Shown one piece after another: positions 45,418 to 53,711 of a stretch of 64,000 nt of DNA; position 1 is the first letter of the stretch; each line of letters starts with the position of its first letter. The stretch is from assembly GCA_031282245.1 (NCBI GenBank), contig JAITEB010000012.1:21977-85976 (forward strand), in the 5' to 3' direction. Under the pieces are notes generated by a model. The model did no database searches and was not told the origin of the DNA. It saw only the letters and a program-made list of their open reading frames with translations. A program made the position numbers and the translations under genes. The DNA is from Oscillospiraceae bacterium. Its GTDB lineage: Bacteria; Bacillota; Clostridia; Oscillospirales; Ruminococcaceae.

Positions 45418-47955
45418 TTGTCCAGCTTTGCAAATAAAGCAAATATGAGAGAGCTTTTGATGCATAATTTCTATCTGAAGAGACCGCGCCTGGATAAACT
45501 TTTTGAGGAAACGCTGAACAATCACTCTCTTATTGTTATATGCGCGGGCATGGGCTATGGCAAAACCCAGGCCTTTGCGTCTTTTTTGCAGGAATCTGAC
45601 GCACGTTCGGATTGGGTTCAGCTTTCCGAACGCGACAATAATATTTCCTACTTTTGGGAAAAATATACGAATATAGCCGCTGCAAGCTTCCCCGAGCTTG
45701 AAACGGCGCTAAAAGAGCTTGGTTTTCCCGACACTGCTGCGGCTTTCTCCAAATATGCGGCCATAGTGGACAATCTTGCCGCGGTGCCCACAAGGCATGT
45801 TTATGTAATGGATGATTTCCATTTTTTGAAAAATCCCGCCATTGTGCGCCATGTCGAGCGGACGGCTCATACGCTGCCGGTTAACGCCAATATCATAATA
45901 ATTTCGCGCACTTTGCCGCAGATCAGCGCGGTTATCAGCGAACAGGCCGCTATCATAAGCGAGGATAATCTGCGCTTTACAAAAGAAGAAATCTGCGCTT
46001 ATCTGCGCCAGCTTCACATTCCAAGCTCGTCCCAGTATGTCCAGAGCATATATAACAGCACGCAGGGCTGGGCTTTTGCCGTTAACCTCGCGGCGCGCTC
46101 TTTGAAAAATGCCAAGAGCGACAAACAGTACACTTTGCGGGCGATGAAAGGCAATATATTTAAATTAATAGATCTGGAAATTTTTACAGCTCTTTCAGAC
46201 GAATTGCAGCGTTTTCTTGTCCGGCTTTCGCTGATTGAGCACCTCAACGCGGATTTAGTAAAAAACATTGCCGGCGACGAGGCGCTTGTTTCAGAGATGG
46301 AGGGTCTGACGGAATACATACGCTATGATTTATTTTTAAACGCATATTTTATTCATAGCATGTTTTTGGATTTCCTGCGCCAGAGACAGGGCTTATTGAC
46401 AGAAGAAGAAAAACGCGATACTTACCAAAAAGCCGGCGAATGGTGCGAGACAAACGGCTATCACAGCAATGCCCTGGAATATTACAGCCAGGCTGTGGAT
46501 TATTCGGCGATCATACGGACTTTTAACAGGCAGAACAGGCACATTCCCCAGGACGTCGCAAGGTGCGCACTGAAAATTTTTGAAAATGCGCCGGAAACTG
46601 CCGCCTTTGAAAACCCGTGGTTTCCTGTTACGCATCTGCGGATCGCTATCAGTATGTGGCAGCCCGAAAAATCTATGGAACTGGCGAAACGGTATATCAG
46701 CGCATATCTGGCCCGGCCGGAGTCGCCCGAAAAAAACTGGGCGCTTTCCTGGCTTTACGGTTCTTTGGGCACTTTGCGGCTTTTTATGTGCACGTACACT
46801 GACGTTTATGACTTTGACCGGTATTTTCAAAAACAGGCGGAGTATCACAGCAGGATTTCCGCCCCAACCGAAGGCCCTCCCGATTATCCGATAGGCGCGT
46901 GGGCTTTATACGTCGGGACAAACCGCCCCGGAGCAATAGAAGAGTATATCGGCGCTTTAAGCCGCTCAATCTCATATGTGTCCGTTCCGCTGGGGGGCTT
47001 TATGTGCGGCTGGGACAATCTGGTTCGCGGCGAACTGTGTTTTTTCCGCCAGGAAATAGACGAAGCCGAAAAATATATAAAGCAGGTTATCGTCAAAGCC
47101 CAGAGCTGCGGCCAGTATTACACATGGAGCTATGCGCTGATATACCTGATGCGTATTGCGATCGCGCGCGGGAACCTGCACGAAGCCGAGACGGTTTTGC
47201 AGGAGATGGACGCGCTTCTGGACAAAAGCCAGTATTCTACCCGGTATGCCATTTATGATATTCTTGCCGCTTTTTATTATCTGTCGATGGGGTTGCCGGA
47301 GCTTATCCCGGACTGGCTGAAACAGGACTTTAAGCCATATGTGCACCCGGCCTGTATCGAAGGTCTTGCAAATCAGGTTCGGGCAAACTATCATTTTCAA
47401 ACGCGTCAGTACGAAAAACTTTTGAATTTTATCGAAAGCGAGCACAGCAAGAAGGATCTTCTTCTCAGCAGAATAAACGCGTTCGCGCTGAAAGCTCTTT
47501 CCCTTTTCCGGATGAAGAAACAGCGGGAGGCGATTGCGGCTCTGACGGAAGCCTATCGCCTGGCGGAACCCGAGCGAATTATTTTTCCGTTTTCCCAGTA
47601 TGCAAAAAACATGCGCGCCCTCACTTTCGTTGCAACGAGAAGCCCGGACTGCGCGATCCCCCGGGAGTGGCTGGAAAAAATTAGCTGCAAATCGTCGGTT
47701 TTTGCAAAACGTCAGGCGCATATGCTTGAGGAATTCCGGCGGAAAAATGGGCTGGACTGCGCAATGAACCTGAGCCCCAAGGAGAAAAAAGTGCTTTACG
47801 CCCTTTCGCAGGGAGTTTCGCGGGCGGAGATAGCGGCTTCTCAGAACATATCGGCCGGCATGGTCAGGAACTTTATAAATTCTATATACGACAAACTTGG
47901 CGTCGACAGCCTTTCGTCGGCCGTCCGCATTGCTGTTCAGCAGGGCATTCTCTGA
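45418..47955 (+). CDS. MalT-like LuxR family transcriptional activator
   Basis: An 845-residue signal-transducing ATPase. The N-terminal NTPase has the P-loop AGMGYGKTQ (about residues 43-51) and Walker B-like HVYVMDDFHF. Helical TPR-like repeats fill the middle. The C-terminal helix-turn-helix (LSPKEKKVLYALSQGVSRAEIA) binds DNA. MalT-type proteins are switched by a bound sugar or peptide; the inducer is unknown. The start is TTG 45418, 8 nt after AAAGGAGTG. It converges on the AraC-GH39 gene. Confidence 0.88.
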   Translation: MSSFANKANMRELLMHNFYLKRPRLDKLFEETLNNHSLIVICAGMGYGKTQAFASFLQESDARSDWVQLSERDNNISYFWEKYTNIAAASFPELETALKELGFPDTAAAFSKYAAIVDNLAAVPTRHVYVMDDFHFLKNPAIVRHVERTAHTLPVNANIIIISRTLPQISAVISEQAAIISEDNLRFTKEEICAYLRQLHIPSSSQYVQSIYNSTQGWAFAVNLAARSLKNAKSDKQYTLRAMKGNIFKLIDLEIFTALSDELQRFLVRLSLIEHLNADLVKNIAGDEALVSEMEGLTEYIRYDLFLNAYFIHSMFLDFLRQRQGLLTEEEKRDTYQKAGEWCETNGYHSNALEYYSQAVDYSAIIRTFNRQNRHIPQDVARCALKIFENAPETAAFENPWFPVTHLRIAISMWQPEKSMELAKRYISAYLARPESPEKNWALSWLYGSLGTLRLFMCTYTDVYDFDRYFQKQAEYHSRISAPTEGPPDYPIGAWALYVGTNRPGAIEEYIGALSRSISYVSVPLGGFMCGWDNLVRGELCFFRQEIDEAEKYIKQVIVKAQSCGQYYTWSYALIYLMRIAIARGNLHEAETVLQEMDALLDKSQYSTRYAIYDILAAFYYLSMGLPELIPDWLKQDFKPYVHPACIEGLANQVRANYHFQTRQYEKLLNFIESEHSKKDLLLSRINAFALKALSLFRMKKQREAIAALTEAYRLAEPERIIFPFSQYAKNMRALTFVATRSPDCAIPREWLEKISCKSSVFAKRQAHMLEEFRRKNGLDCAMNLSPKEKKVLYALSQGVSRAEIAASQNISAGMVRNFINSIYDKLGVDSLSSAVRIAVQQGIL

Positions 47956-47970
47956 GTATCAGAGTTTTAT

Positions 47971-50442
47971 TTACAGCGTTATTTCTATAAGGCGCACTTC
48001 CAAAGGCTCCAGCTCCGCTGATATGTCCAGCGCGCCGTCTGATATTTTTTCCCGGCGCACACGAATTTTAGGAACGGAGATACGCTTTAAATACTCCACA
48101 TCTTCCGGCGCAAGCGGGAGCGCTCCCATTTCCACCCATGCGTCAAAGGCGGAGCCGTGCTTTGTGTTAAGTATATGCTCTTTTAGCGTACATTCTTTGT
48201 CCGGCAAATCCGTCAGAGTGAGAGTGACGTTTAATCTGGCAAGCTTCAAAAACGGGGCGTAGCGCTTTGTAAAGGACATGTCAAAAGTTTCCCCGCTGGC
48301 GTAAAGATGCGAAAAATGCTCGTAGTTATACAGGATTAGCTGAACTTTGCCCGGCGACTTTGTAATAAAATAACCGTCGCCGCTGCCTATGAGTTTGTCG
48401 CCCAAGCGGTTTAAAAAAGAAAAAACATGGTAGCTGGCCTTTTTTATGCCGCTGTGAGTAATCAAACCCAGCCCGCCGTGAAAATGCTCGTTGCTCGGCT
48501 GGGTTTCTTCTATGAGGTCGGTAATCACCCAATGGCCGAAGCTGTCCAGAGAGTCATAATTCTCCAGCAGGTTTTTTGCCAGATAACACGCCTTAAAACA
48601 GGTGTCGTTTAATAAATCCCTGTGGGAAACCGTCATGTTCCATTCGGTCATGTACACAGGCAGTTCGCCGGCGCCAACGTCCGCAAAAATAGAATGCAGA
48701 TCGGCTATGGCGGCTTTTAACGCGTTTTCGTTTATATTAAGCTTAAATGACGTCCTCAGCCATCGATCTTTTGACATTGAGGCGGGCTTTGACTTGATTA
48801 GTTCCAGTGATGCATCGTCGCTGAAATCGTTGTCGTAGTAATGAATGTTGAAAAAATCAGGCTTGCAGCCGCTGCTGCGGCACATGTCGAAAAAAATTTT
48901 GACCCATTCCCTGGTGCCGGGACTGTAGGCCAGCGAGGGCATTCCGAACATGAGTCCGCTGTTTATGCGCTTTACGACCCTGTAAGTAGATTTGTATAAT
49001 CTGAAAAAAGAGTCGTGGCCGTATGGGTTCCACAAAAATAAGTTAGGCTCGTTCCACACGCAGAACAGCCATTTTTTGACCGCTTCAAGCCCGTAACGCT
49101 GGATAAAATGTTCTGTAACCGCTTTTATAAGCTTCTCCCATTTGCCCATGTCGTTTGGCATACTGATATTCACCGGGGAGAAAAACAGGTTTTCGCTTTT
49201 GTCGGAGGCGAGCGTCTGCGGCATGAACGAAAACTGCACAAGCGGTTTTAATCCGACAGACACCAGAAAGTCTATTGCCTTGTCCAGAAATACAAAACTG
49301 TATCTGGCTTCGCCGTTATGTCCTTCGCCATAGAGAAGCATGTCGTCTGACAATATGCCGTGGAATTTGATATATTTATACCCGATTTCGCTTTGGAATT
49401 CCGCAAGCATTTTTTGCACATCGGCATACAAAAGCTCTTTGGCACGTCCGACGGAGGTGAATGTCCGGAAATTATGTTTAAGCGCCGTTCCGCCCTTAAC
49501 GCTGGTTTTTCCGGCGTTAAGGCGTTTTATTTCTTCTATGGGGCCGCTTTGTCCCATAGTAAGCTCCGCCTGCTGCGGGTGCAGATATTTTGACAGAGCA
49601 TAAAGCCCGCTTTCAAACTCGTTCCTGCCTGAATACGCGGCGCCGGACAGCACTTCTTTTCTGTATGCGCTTGGCAGAACGCCGTATTGTTTTTTAAACA
49701 GCGCGACGAACGAGCGCACGTCTGAAAAGCCGTGGCAGTGCGCGATCGCCTCTATGGGCCGCTCCGACGATGACAAGTCGCAGACGGCGCGCCTCAATCT
49801 GAGGCTGTTGTAGTATTCCGCAAAGCCTACGCCGAAATGCCGCTTGAAAAACTTAGAGAAATACGGCACGGAAAAATTCATGTGCCGGGCGATGTCCGAA
49901 AGGGTAATGCTGTATTTATAATTTTTATTTATATAGTTTATAATGCTTTTCATCCGCTCGGTGTGCTTTGTCGCGGAAGCGGAGTCGCCGCTGTCCCTGT
50001 GAGGAAAATGACGGTTAAGCTCCGACAGAATTCCAAGCGCTATTGAACTGTTGAAATAATCGTTGTTTTCTGTGCCGCCGGCGTTTTCTTTCAGGAACAG
50101 GGCAAACAGGTGCTTCAGCGTATAGAATGCGGATTTGTCCTCCGACTTGCTGGAGTCGCAGTCAAAGGCCGCGTAATTTTCGCCGAGCGATTTCAGCCCG
50201 ATATTTAATAACAGTGCGCAGCAGTCGCTGGCGTGTATCTCATAAATTACGTTGGGATTTATTGCGATGATGTCGTCGTCCTTCAAAAAAGACCTCAGCC
50301 CGCCCACAGTGACCTCCGCGCTGCCCCAAAGCACCAGAAACAGGCATAGTTCCTCGTGCCACATTGTTCCCATGTCCGGCGGGTTAAGTTCCGAAAGACG
50401 CAGCGGGACTGCGCCTTTGAAATTAATTAATTCGCGCTTCAC
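47971..50442 (-). CDS. AraC-family regulator fused to a GH39 glycosidase domain
   Basis: An 823-residue fusion. Residues ~10-80 look like an AraC cupin, ~164-262 are the AraC DNA-binding domain (ITLSDIARHMNFSVPYFSKF, then HGFSDVRSFVALFKKQYG). From ~300 to the end is a GH39-like domain (beta-xylosidase/iduronidase family) with the acid/base Glu in CVWNEPN and a probable nucleophile Glu in YMTEWNM. Both catalytic Glu seem kept, so it may sense and cleave a glycoside. It starts at GTG 50442 and diverges from the sugar ABC operon it probably regulates. Confidence 0.87.
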   Translation of the reverse strand: MKRELINFKGAVPLRLSELNPPDMGTMWHEELCLFLVLWGSAEVTVGGLRSFLKDDDIIAINPNVIYEIHASDCCALLLNIGLKSLGENYAAFDCDSSKSEDKSAFYTLKHLFALFLKENAGGTENNDYFNSSIALGILSELNRHFPHRDSGDSASATKHTERMKSIINYINKNYKYSITLSDIARHMNFSVPYFSKFFKRHFGVGFAEYYNSLRLRRAVCDLSSSERPIEAIAHCHGFSDVRSFVALFKKQYGVLPSAYRKEVLSGAAYSGRNEFESGLYALSKYLHPQQAELTMGQSGPIEEIKRLNAGKTSVKGGTALKHNFRTFTSVGRAKELLYADVQKMLAEFQSEIGYKYIKFHGILSDDMLLYGEGHNGEARYSFVFLDKAIDFLVSVGLKPLVQFSFMPQTLASDKSENLFFSPVNISMPNDMGKWEKLIKAVTEHFIQRYGLEAVKKWLFCVWNEPNLFLWNPYGHDSFFRLYKSTYRVVKRINSGLMFGMPSLAYSPGTREWVKIFFDMCRSSGCKPDFFNIHYYDNDFSDDASLELIKSKPASMSKDRWLRTSFKLNINENALKAAIADLHSIFADVGAGELPVYMTEWNMTVSHRDLLNDTCFKACYLAKNLLENYDSLDSFGHWVITDLIEETQPSNEHFHGGLGLITHSGIKKASYHVFSFLNRLGDKLIGSGDGYFITKSPGKVQLILYNYEHFSHLYASGETFDMSFTKRYAPFLKLARLNVTLTLTDLPDKECTLKEHILNTKHGSAFDAWVEMGALPLAPEDVEYLKRISVPKIRVRREKISDGALDISAELEPLEVRLIEITL

Positions 50443-50465
50443 TATAAAATCACCCCGGTAAAATG

Positions 50466-50494
50466 ATTATAGCGCGGCTAAATTTTGATGTCAA
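50466..50494 (-). promoter_or_regulatory. Perfect consensus promoter of the AraC-GH39 gene
   Basis: On the minus strand TTGACA (50494-50489), a 17-bp spacer and TATAAT (50471-50466), 24 bp upstream of the GTG start. Confidence 0.85.
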
Positions 50495-50625
50495 TATGCT
50501 TCGGCTCATATTATTGCTTTTTTTGCGGTTTTTAATGACAAATCTTTAAACATACGGCTCTGTGCGCAACAGTTCAAAAGCGTCAATTTGTTAAAAGAAC
50601 GCGCAAAACTGGTTAATGATAAACG

Positions 50626-50654
50626 TTGCGCTGACATTTTGAACAAGTTATAAT
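50626..50654 (+). promoter_or_regulatory. Promoter of the sugar ABC operon
   Basis: TTGCGC (50626-50631), 17-bp spacer, TATAAT (50649-50654). The weak -35 fits an activated promoter. The words GCGCAAC and GTTCAAAA at 50562-50577 recur as reverse complements at 50625-50644, a possible AraC binding layout. Confidence 0.65.
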
Positions 50655-50714
50655 TATAAATACAGGAATTTAATTGTGCGTTTTAAACATGATTATGCAG
50701 GGGAGGCACAGGGC

Positions 50715-52226
50715 TTGGATATAAACACTCAAAATGATAATGTACTTGTTGAAGTCCGCGATATGGTGAAAACCTTCGGTGTGGTTACCGCGCTGAACAA
50801 GGTCAATATTCAGGTGCGCCGGGGAGAGATTCTGGGGCTTATAGGCGAAAACGGCTCCGGAAAGTCTACTGTCACGTCGATTATAGCGGGCATACAAGCT
50901 CCAACTTCGGGGCGGATGTTCTTCAACGGCAGTCCATGGAAGCCTTCTTCCATGACCGACGCGCTGAACAAAGGCGTCGGGATGATTGTGCAGGAAAGCG
51001 GCGTTATTGCCGGGATTTCGATAGCCGAGAACATCGCGCTGGGCGAGTATGATAAATTCGGCAAGTTTGGCTTTCTGAGCAAAAACAGCCTGATAGACGC
51101 GGCGGCAAAGGCGCTGAGTTTAATCGGCGTCGACGACGTTGACCCCAGTTTGCCCGCTTTCGCGCTGGACTTGCAGGACCGCAAAATTATTGAAATTGCC
51201 AAAGTCTGGGCGAAGCAGCCCGATTTATTTATAGTGGACGAAACGACGACGGCTGTTTCCCAGCGAGGAAGAAAAATTTTATACGACCTTATGGAGCGCC
51301 AGAAAGCGGCGGGGAGATCCGTCATATTTATTTCCCATGATATAGACGAGGTTATAAACATCTGCACCCGCTTGACAGTTCTGCGCGACGGCAACGTCGT
51401 TCAGTCGCTGGATAAAGCGGATTTCAGCCTGGACGCGATAAAGCGCCTGATGATTGGGCGCGAACTGAAAGGAGATTACTACCGTTCGGATTATGACGGC
51501 AGCTGCGGCGAAGAAGTGGTGCTTTCCGCCCGGCGCCTGACAGGGCATTCGCTGAACGATTTGAGCCTTGATTTACATAAGGGCGAGATTCTGGGCATTG
51601 GCGGCATGTCTCACTGCGGTATGCACCCGCTGGGCAAGATGCTTTTTGGATTTTTGAAGCCGATTAGCGGAGAAGTTGTCGCCTGGAACGGCGCGCGTAT
51701 AAAAAACGTCTCCACCGCGATGAAAAACGCGCTTGGCTATGTCTCCAAAGACCGCGACGCCGAAGCGCTGCTTCTGCGGGCGCCTATACGCGATAATATC
51801 GTTTCGGCTGGGATAGACAAAATCGCGAAAGCGGGCTTTATCTTCCCGGGCGTTGAAAAGGCGTACTCCAAAAAACAGGTGGACGATTTTCAGATAAAAT
51901 GCTCGTCGGACGAGCAATTTGCGGGGCAGCTTTCGGGCGGCAATAAGCAGAAGGTGGTTTTCGGCAAATGGGTGGGCGCGGAAAGCAGAATTATGATTCT
52001 GGACTGCCCGACGCGCGGAATTGACATAGGCGTGAAACAGGCTATGTATCAGCTCATGTACAGGCTGAAACGGGAAGGCGTTTCTATTATTATGATTTCC
52101 GAGGAACTGGCCGAGCTTATTGGAATGGCCGACCGTCTGCTGATCATGAAGGACGGCAGGATTTCAAAAGAGTTTGAGCGCTCGGAAAGCCTTACCGAAG
52201 CTCAGATTATTGATTATATGGTCTAG
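50715..52226 (+). CDS. Ribose-type (CUT2) sugar ABC transporter ATPase
   Basis: A 503-residue double ATPase (RbsA/MglA type). The first domain has Walker A GENGSGKSTV and Walker B FIVDETT; the second keeps the signature QLSGGNKQKVVFGKW and Walker B ILDCPTRGID but a degenerate Walker A (GGMSHCGMHP), as usual in this family. The start is TTG 50715, 8 nt after GGGAGG, rather than GTG 50676. It powers import through the permeases downstream. Confidence 0.92.
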   Translation: MDINTQNDNVLVEVRDMVKTFGVVTALNKVNIQVRRGEILGLIGENGSGKSTVTSIIAGIQAPTSGRMFFNGSPWKPSSMTDALNKGVGMIVQESGVIAGISIAENIALGEYDKFGKFGFLSKNSLIDAAAKALSLIGVDDVDPSLPAFALDLQDRKIIEIAKVWAKQPDLFIVDETTTAVSQRGRKILYDLMERQKAAGRSVIFISHDIDEVINICTRLTVLRDGNVVQSLDKADFSLDAIKRLMIGRELKGDYYRSDYDGSCGEEVVLSARRLTGHSLNDLSLDLHKGEILGIGGMSHCGMHPLGKMLFGFLKPISGEVVAWNGARIKNVSTAMKNALGYVSKDRDAEALLLRAPIRDNIVSAGIDKIAKAGFIFPGVEKAYSKKQVDDFQIKCSSDEQFAGQLSGGNKQKVVFGKWVGAESRIMILDCPTRGIDIGVKQAMYQLMYRLKREGVSIIMISEELAELIGMADRLLIMKDGRISKEFERSESLTEAQIIDYMV

Positions 52227-52239
52227 GGGGGCGGCAAAA

Positions 52240-53232
52240 ATGGAGAATATCTTACAAAGGCAAAACGGCGGCGCCCGCAGGGTTAATAATATATTCAAGA
52301 AGCTGCTGCCTTTTGCGGGTCTTGTTCTTATGGGTATCCTGTATCTTTTTTCTACGGATTTTAAACCTACAGCTTTTCATATACAGACAATTATTGACCA
52401 GGTGACGGTTATGGCGATTATGTCCACAGGCGCGGTGTTTATTTTCTCTCTCGGCTCGTTTGATATTTCTTTGGGAGTGGGAGCGGCTGTCGCGGTCTGT
52501 TTGGGCATTATGGCATACAACGCGGGCTCCGGTCTGCCGGGAATGTTCGCGGTCTGCGTGGTCGTTGGGCTTGTCGCCGGGCTTATAAATTCCACGCTGT
52601 CGGCCGTGTTTAAAATGCCTGTGTTTATCATGACAATGGCGATGATGTCCGTGCTGACGGCGATGCTGCAAATTCTGCTTGACGGGGCGACCGATTTGAA
52701 AATTAAGTCAGATATTGCCGACCCGATAAAAGCGCTGGACAACCAGTGGCTGCGGCTTGCTTTCATGTTCGCGTTTTTCGTGATTTGCCTTGTCCTGTTT
52801 AATTTTACAAAAATAGGCAGACGCAATAAAATTCTGGGCGGAAGCCCGAAGGTGGCCGAACAGACGGGCATATCGATCGCAAAGCAGACGATTATAACAT
52901 TTTTGATTTCGGGCTTTGCCGTGGGAATTGCGGCTTTCCTGCTCATTACCCGCTCGCGGTCCGTGTCGTCAAACACAGGCACGTCGCTCGGCATGGATGT
53001 TATGATGGCGATTGTGTTCGGAGGTATGCCGCTTTCGGGCGGAGCATACAGCAAAATTTCGGCGGGCGTTGTCGGCTCGTTCTCAATGGTTCTGCTTTCG
53101 CAGGTGCTCACCATGCAGGGCATTACGACAGGCTGGAGCCAGGTTTACAGAGCGGTTCTGTTTTTGGCCGTAGTATTTGTGGCGTCGTTCTCTTACCGGG
53201 AAAAAATGCTTTCCCGCGCGGAGATGTTTTAA
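52240..53232 (+). CDS. Sugar ABC transporter permease (RbsC type), first
   Basis: A 330-residue membrane protein of the BPD_transp_2 family with about ten helices. Motifs ALGSFDISLGVG-type (SLGSFDISLGVGAAVAV) and FGGMPLSGG near the C-terminus are typical. ATG 52240 follows AGGGGGGCGG, 13 bp after the ATPase stop. The repeat element begins at its stop codon. Confidence 0.9.
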   Translation: MENILQRQNGGARRVNNIFKKLLPFAGLVLMGILYLFSTDFKPTAFHIQTIIDQVTVMAIMSTGAVFIFSLGSFDISLGVGAAVAVCLGIMAYNAGSGLPGMFAVCVVVGLVAGLINSTLSAVFKMPVFIMTMAMMSVLTAMLQILLDGATDLKIKSDIADPIKALDNQWLRLAFMFAFFVICLVLFNFTKIGRRNKILGGSPKVAEQTGISIAKQTIITFLISGFAVGIAAFLLITRSRSVSSNTGTSLGMDVMMAIVFGGMPLSGGAYSKISAGVVGSFSMVLLSQVLTMQGITTGWSQVYRAVLFLAVVFVASFSYREKMLSRAEMF

Positions 53233-53262
53233 TGCAAATCACTGTTTGACTTCTGCGTGCGC
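53231..53262 (+). repeat. Left end of the dispersed repeat element
   Basis: The words AATGCAAATCA and TTCTGCG here match 63884-63916 with a few changes, and match the inverse complement near 53620-53651. This marks the left boundary of the element at the permease stop codon. Confidence 0.7.
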
Positions 53263-53397
53263 AAACCACCCCGCCCTTTGGGCACCCCTCCACAGGAGGG
53301 GACTTATAACTGGGAATACTATGTAAAACTTGTACCCCATGCAAAGACTTTTTTGTTCTTTGCGGATTTGCGGCAAAACGCAAAAGTAGATAACTGC
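53254..53397 (+). repeat. 144-bp tandem repeat, copy 1
   Basis: The unit contains two perfect hairpins, GCCCTTTGGGC and CCCCTCCACAGGAGGGG (53263-53301), then an AT-richer tail. It is followed at once by a nearly identical second copy. It lies between the first permease and the binding-protein gene of one operon and codes for nothing convincing. Confidence 0.95.
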
Positions 53398-53541
53398 TGC
53401 GTGCGCAAACCACCCCGCCCTTTGGGCACCCCTCCACAGGAGGGGAATTATAACTGGGAATACTATGTAAAACTTGTACCCCATGCAAAGAATTTTTTGT
53501 TCTTTGCGGATTTGCGGCAAAACGCAAAAGTAAATAACTGC
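53398..53541 (+). repeat. 144-bp tandem repeat, copy 2
   Basis: It differs from copy 1 at only a few bases (for example GAATTATAAC for GACTTATAAC). The hairpin core is at 53407-53445. The near identity suggests a recent duplication or ongoing homogenisation. Confidence 0.95.
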
Positions 53542-53576
53542 ATGGGGTAAAACCTATAAAAGATGTACCGGGCTGC

Positions 53577-53651
53577 AATTCCCCTCCTGTGGAGGGGTGC
53601 CCAAAGGGCGGGGTGGTCGGCGCGCGCAGAATTTCAGCAAGTGATTTGTAT
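53577..53651 (-). repeat. Inverted third copy of the repeat element
   Basis: The core 53581-53616 is the exact reverse complement of the hairpin core of copies 1 and 2, and the sequence to 53651 is the reverse complement of the left end. Copies 1-2 and copy 3 can therefore also pair with each other into a long stem. Confidence 0.92.
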
Positions 53652-53667
53652 TTATTAAAAAAACGCA

Positions 53668-53697
53668 ACCCAAAAATCTGAGACCCAAAAATCTGAG
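53668..53697 (+). repeat. Perfect 15-bp tandem duplication before the binding-protein gene
   Basis: ACCCAAAAATCTGAG occurs twice in a row (53668-53682 and 53683-53697), just ahead of the GAGGAGG ribosome site and ATG 53712. Confidence 0.9.
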
Positions 53698-53711
53698 GAG
53701 GATCATTAATT

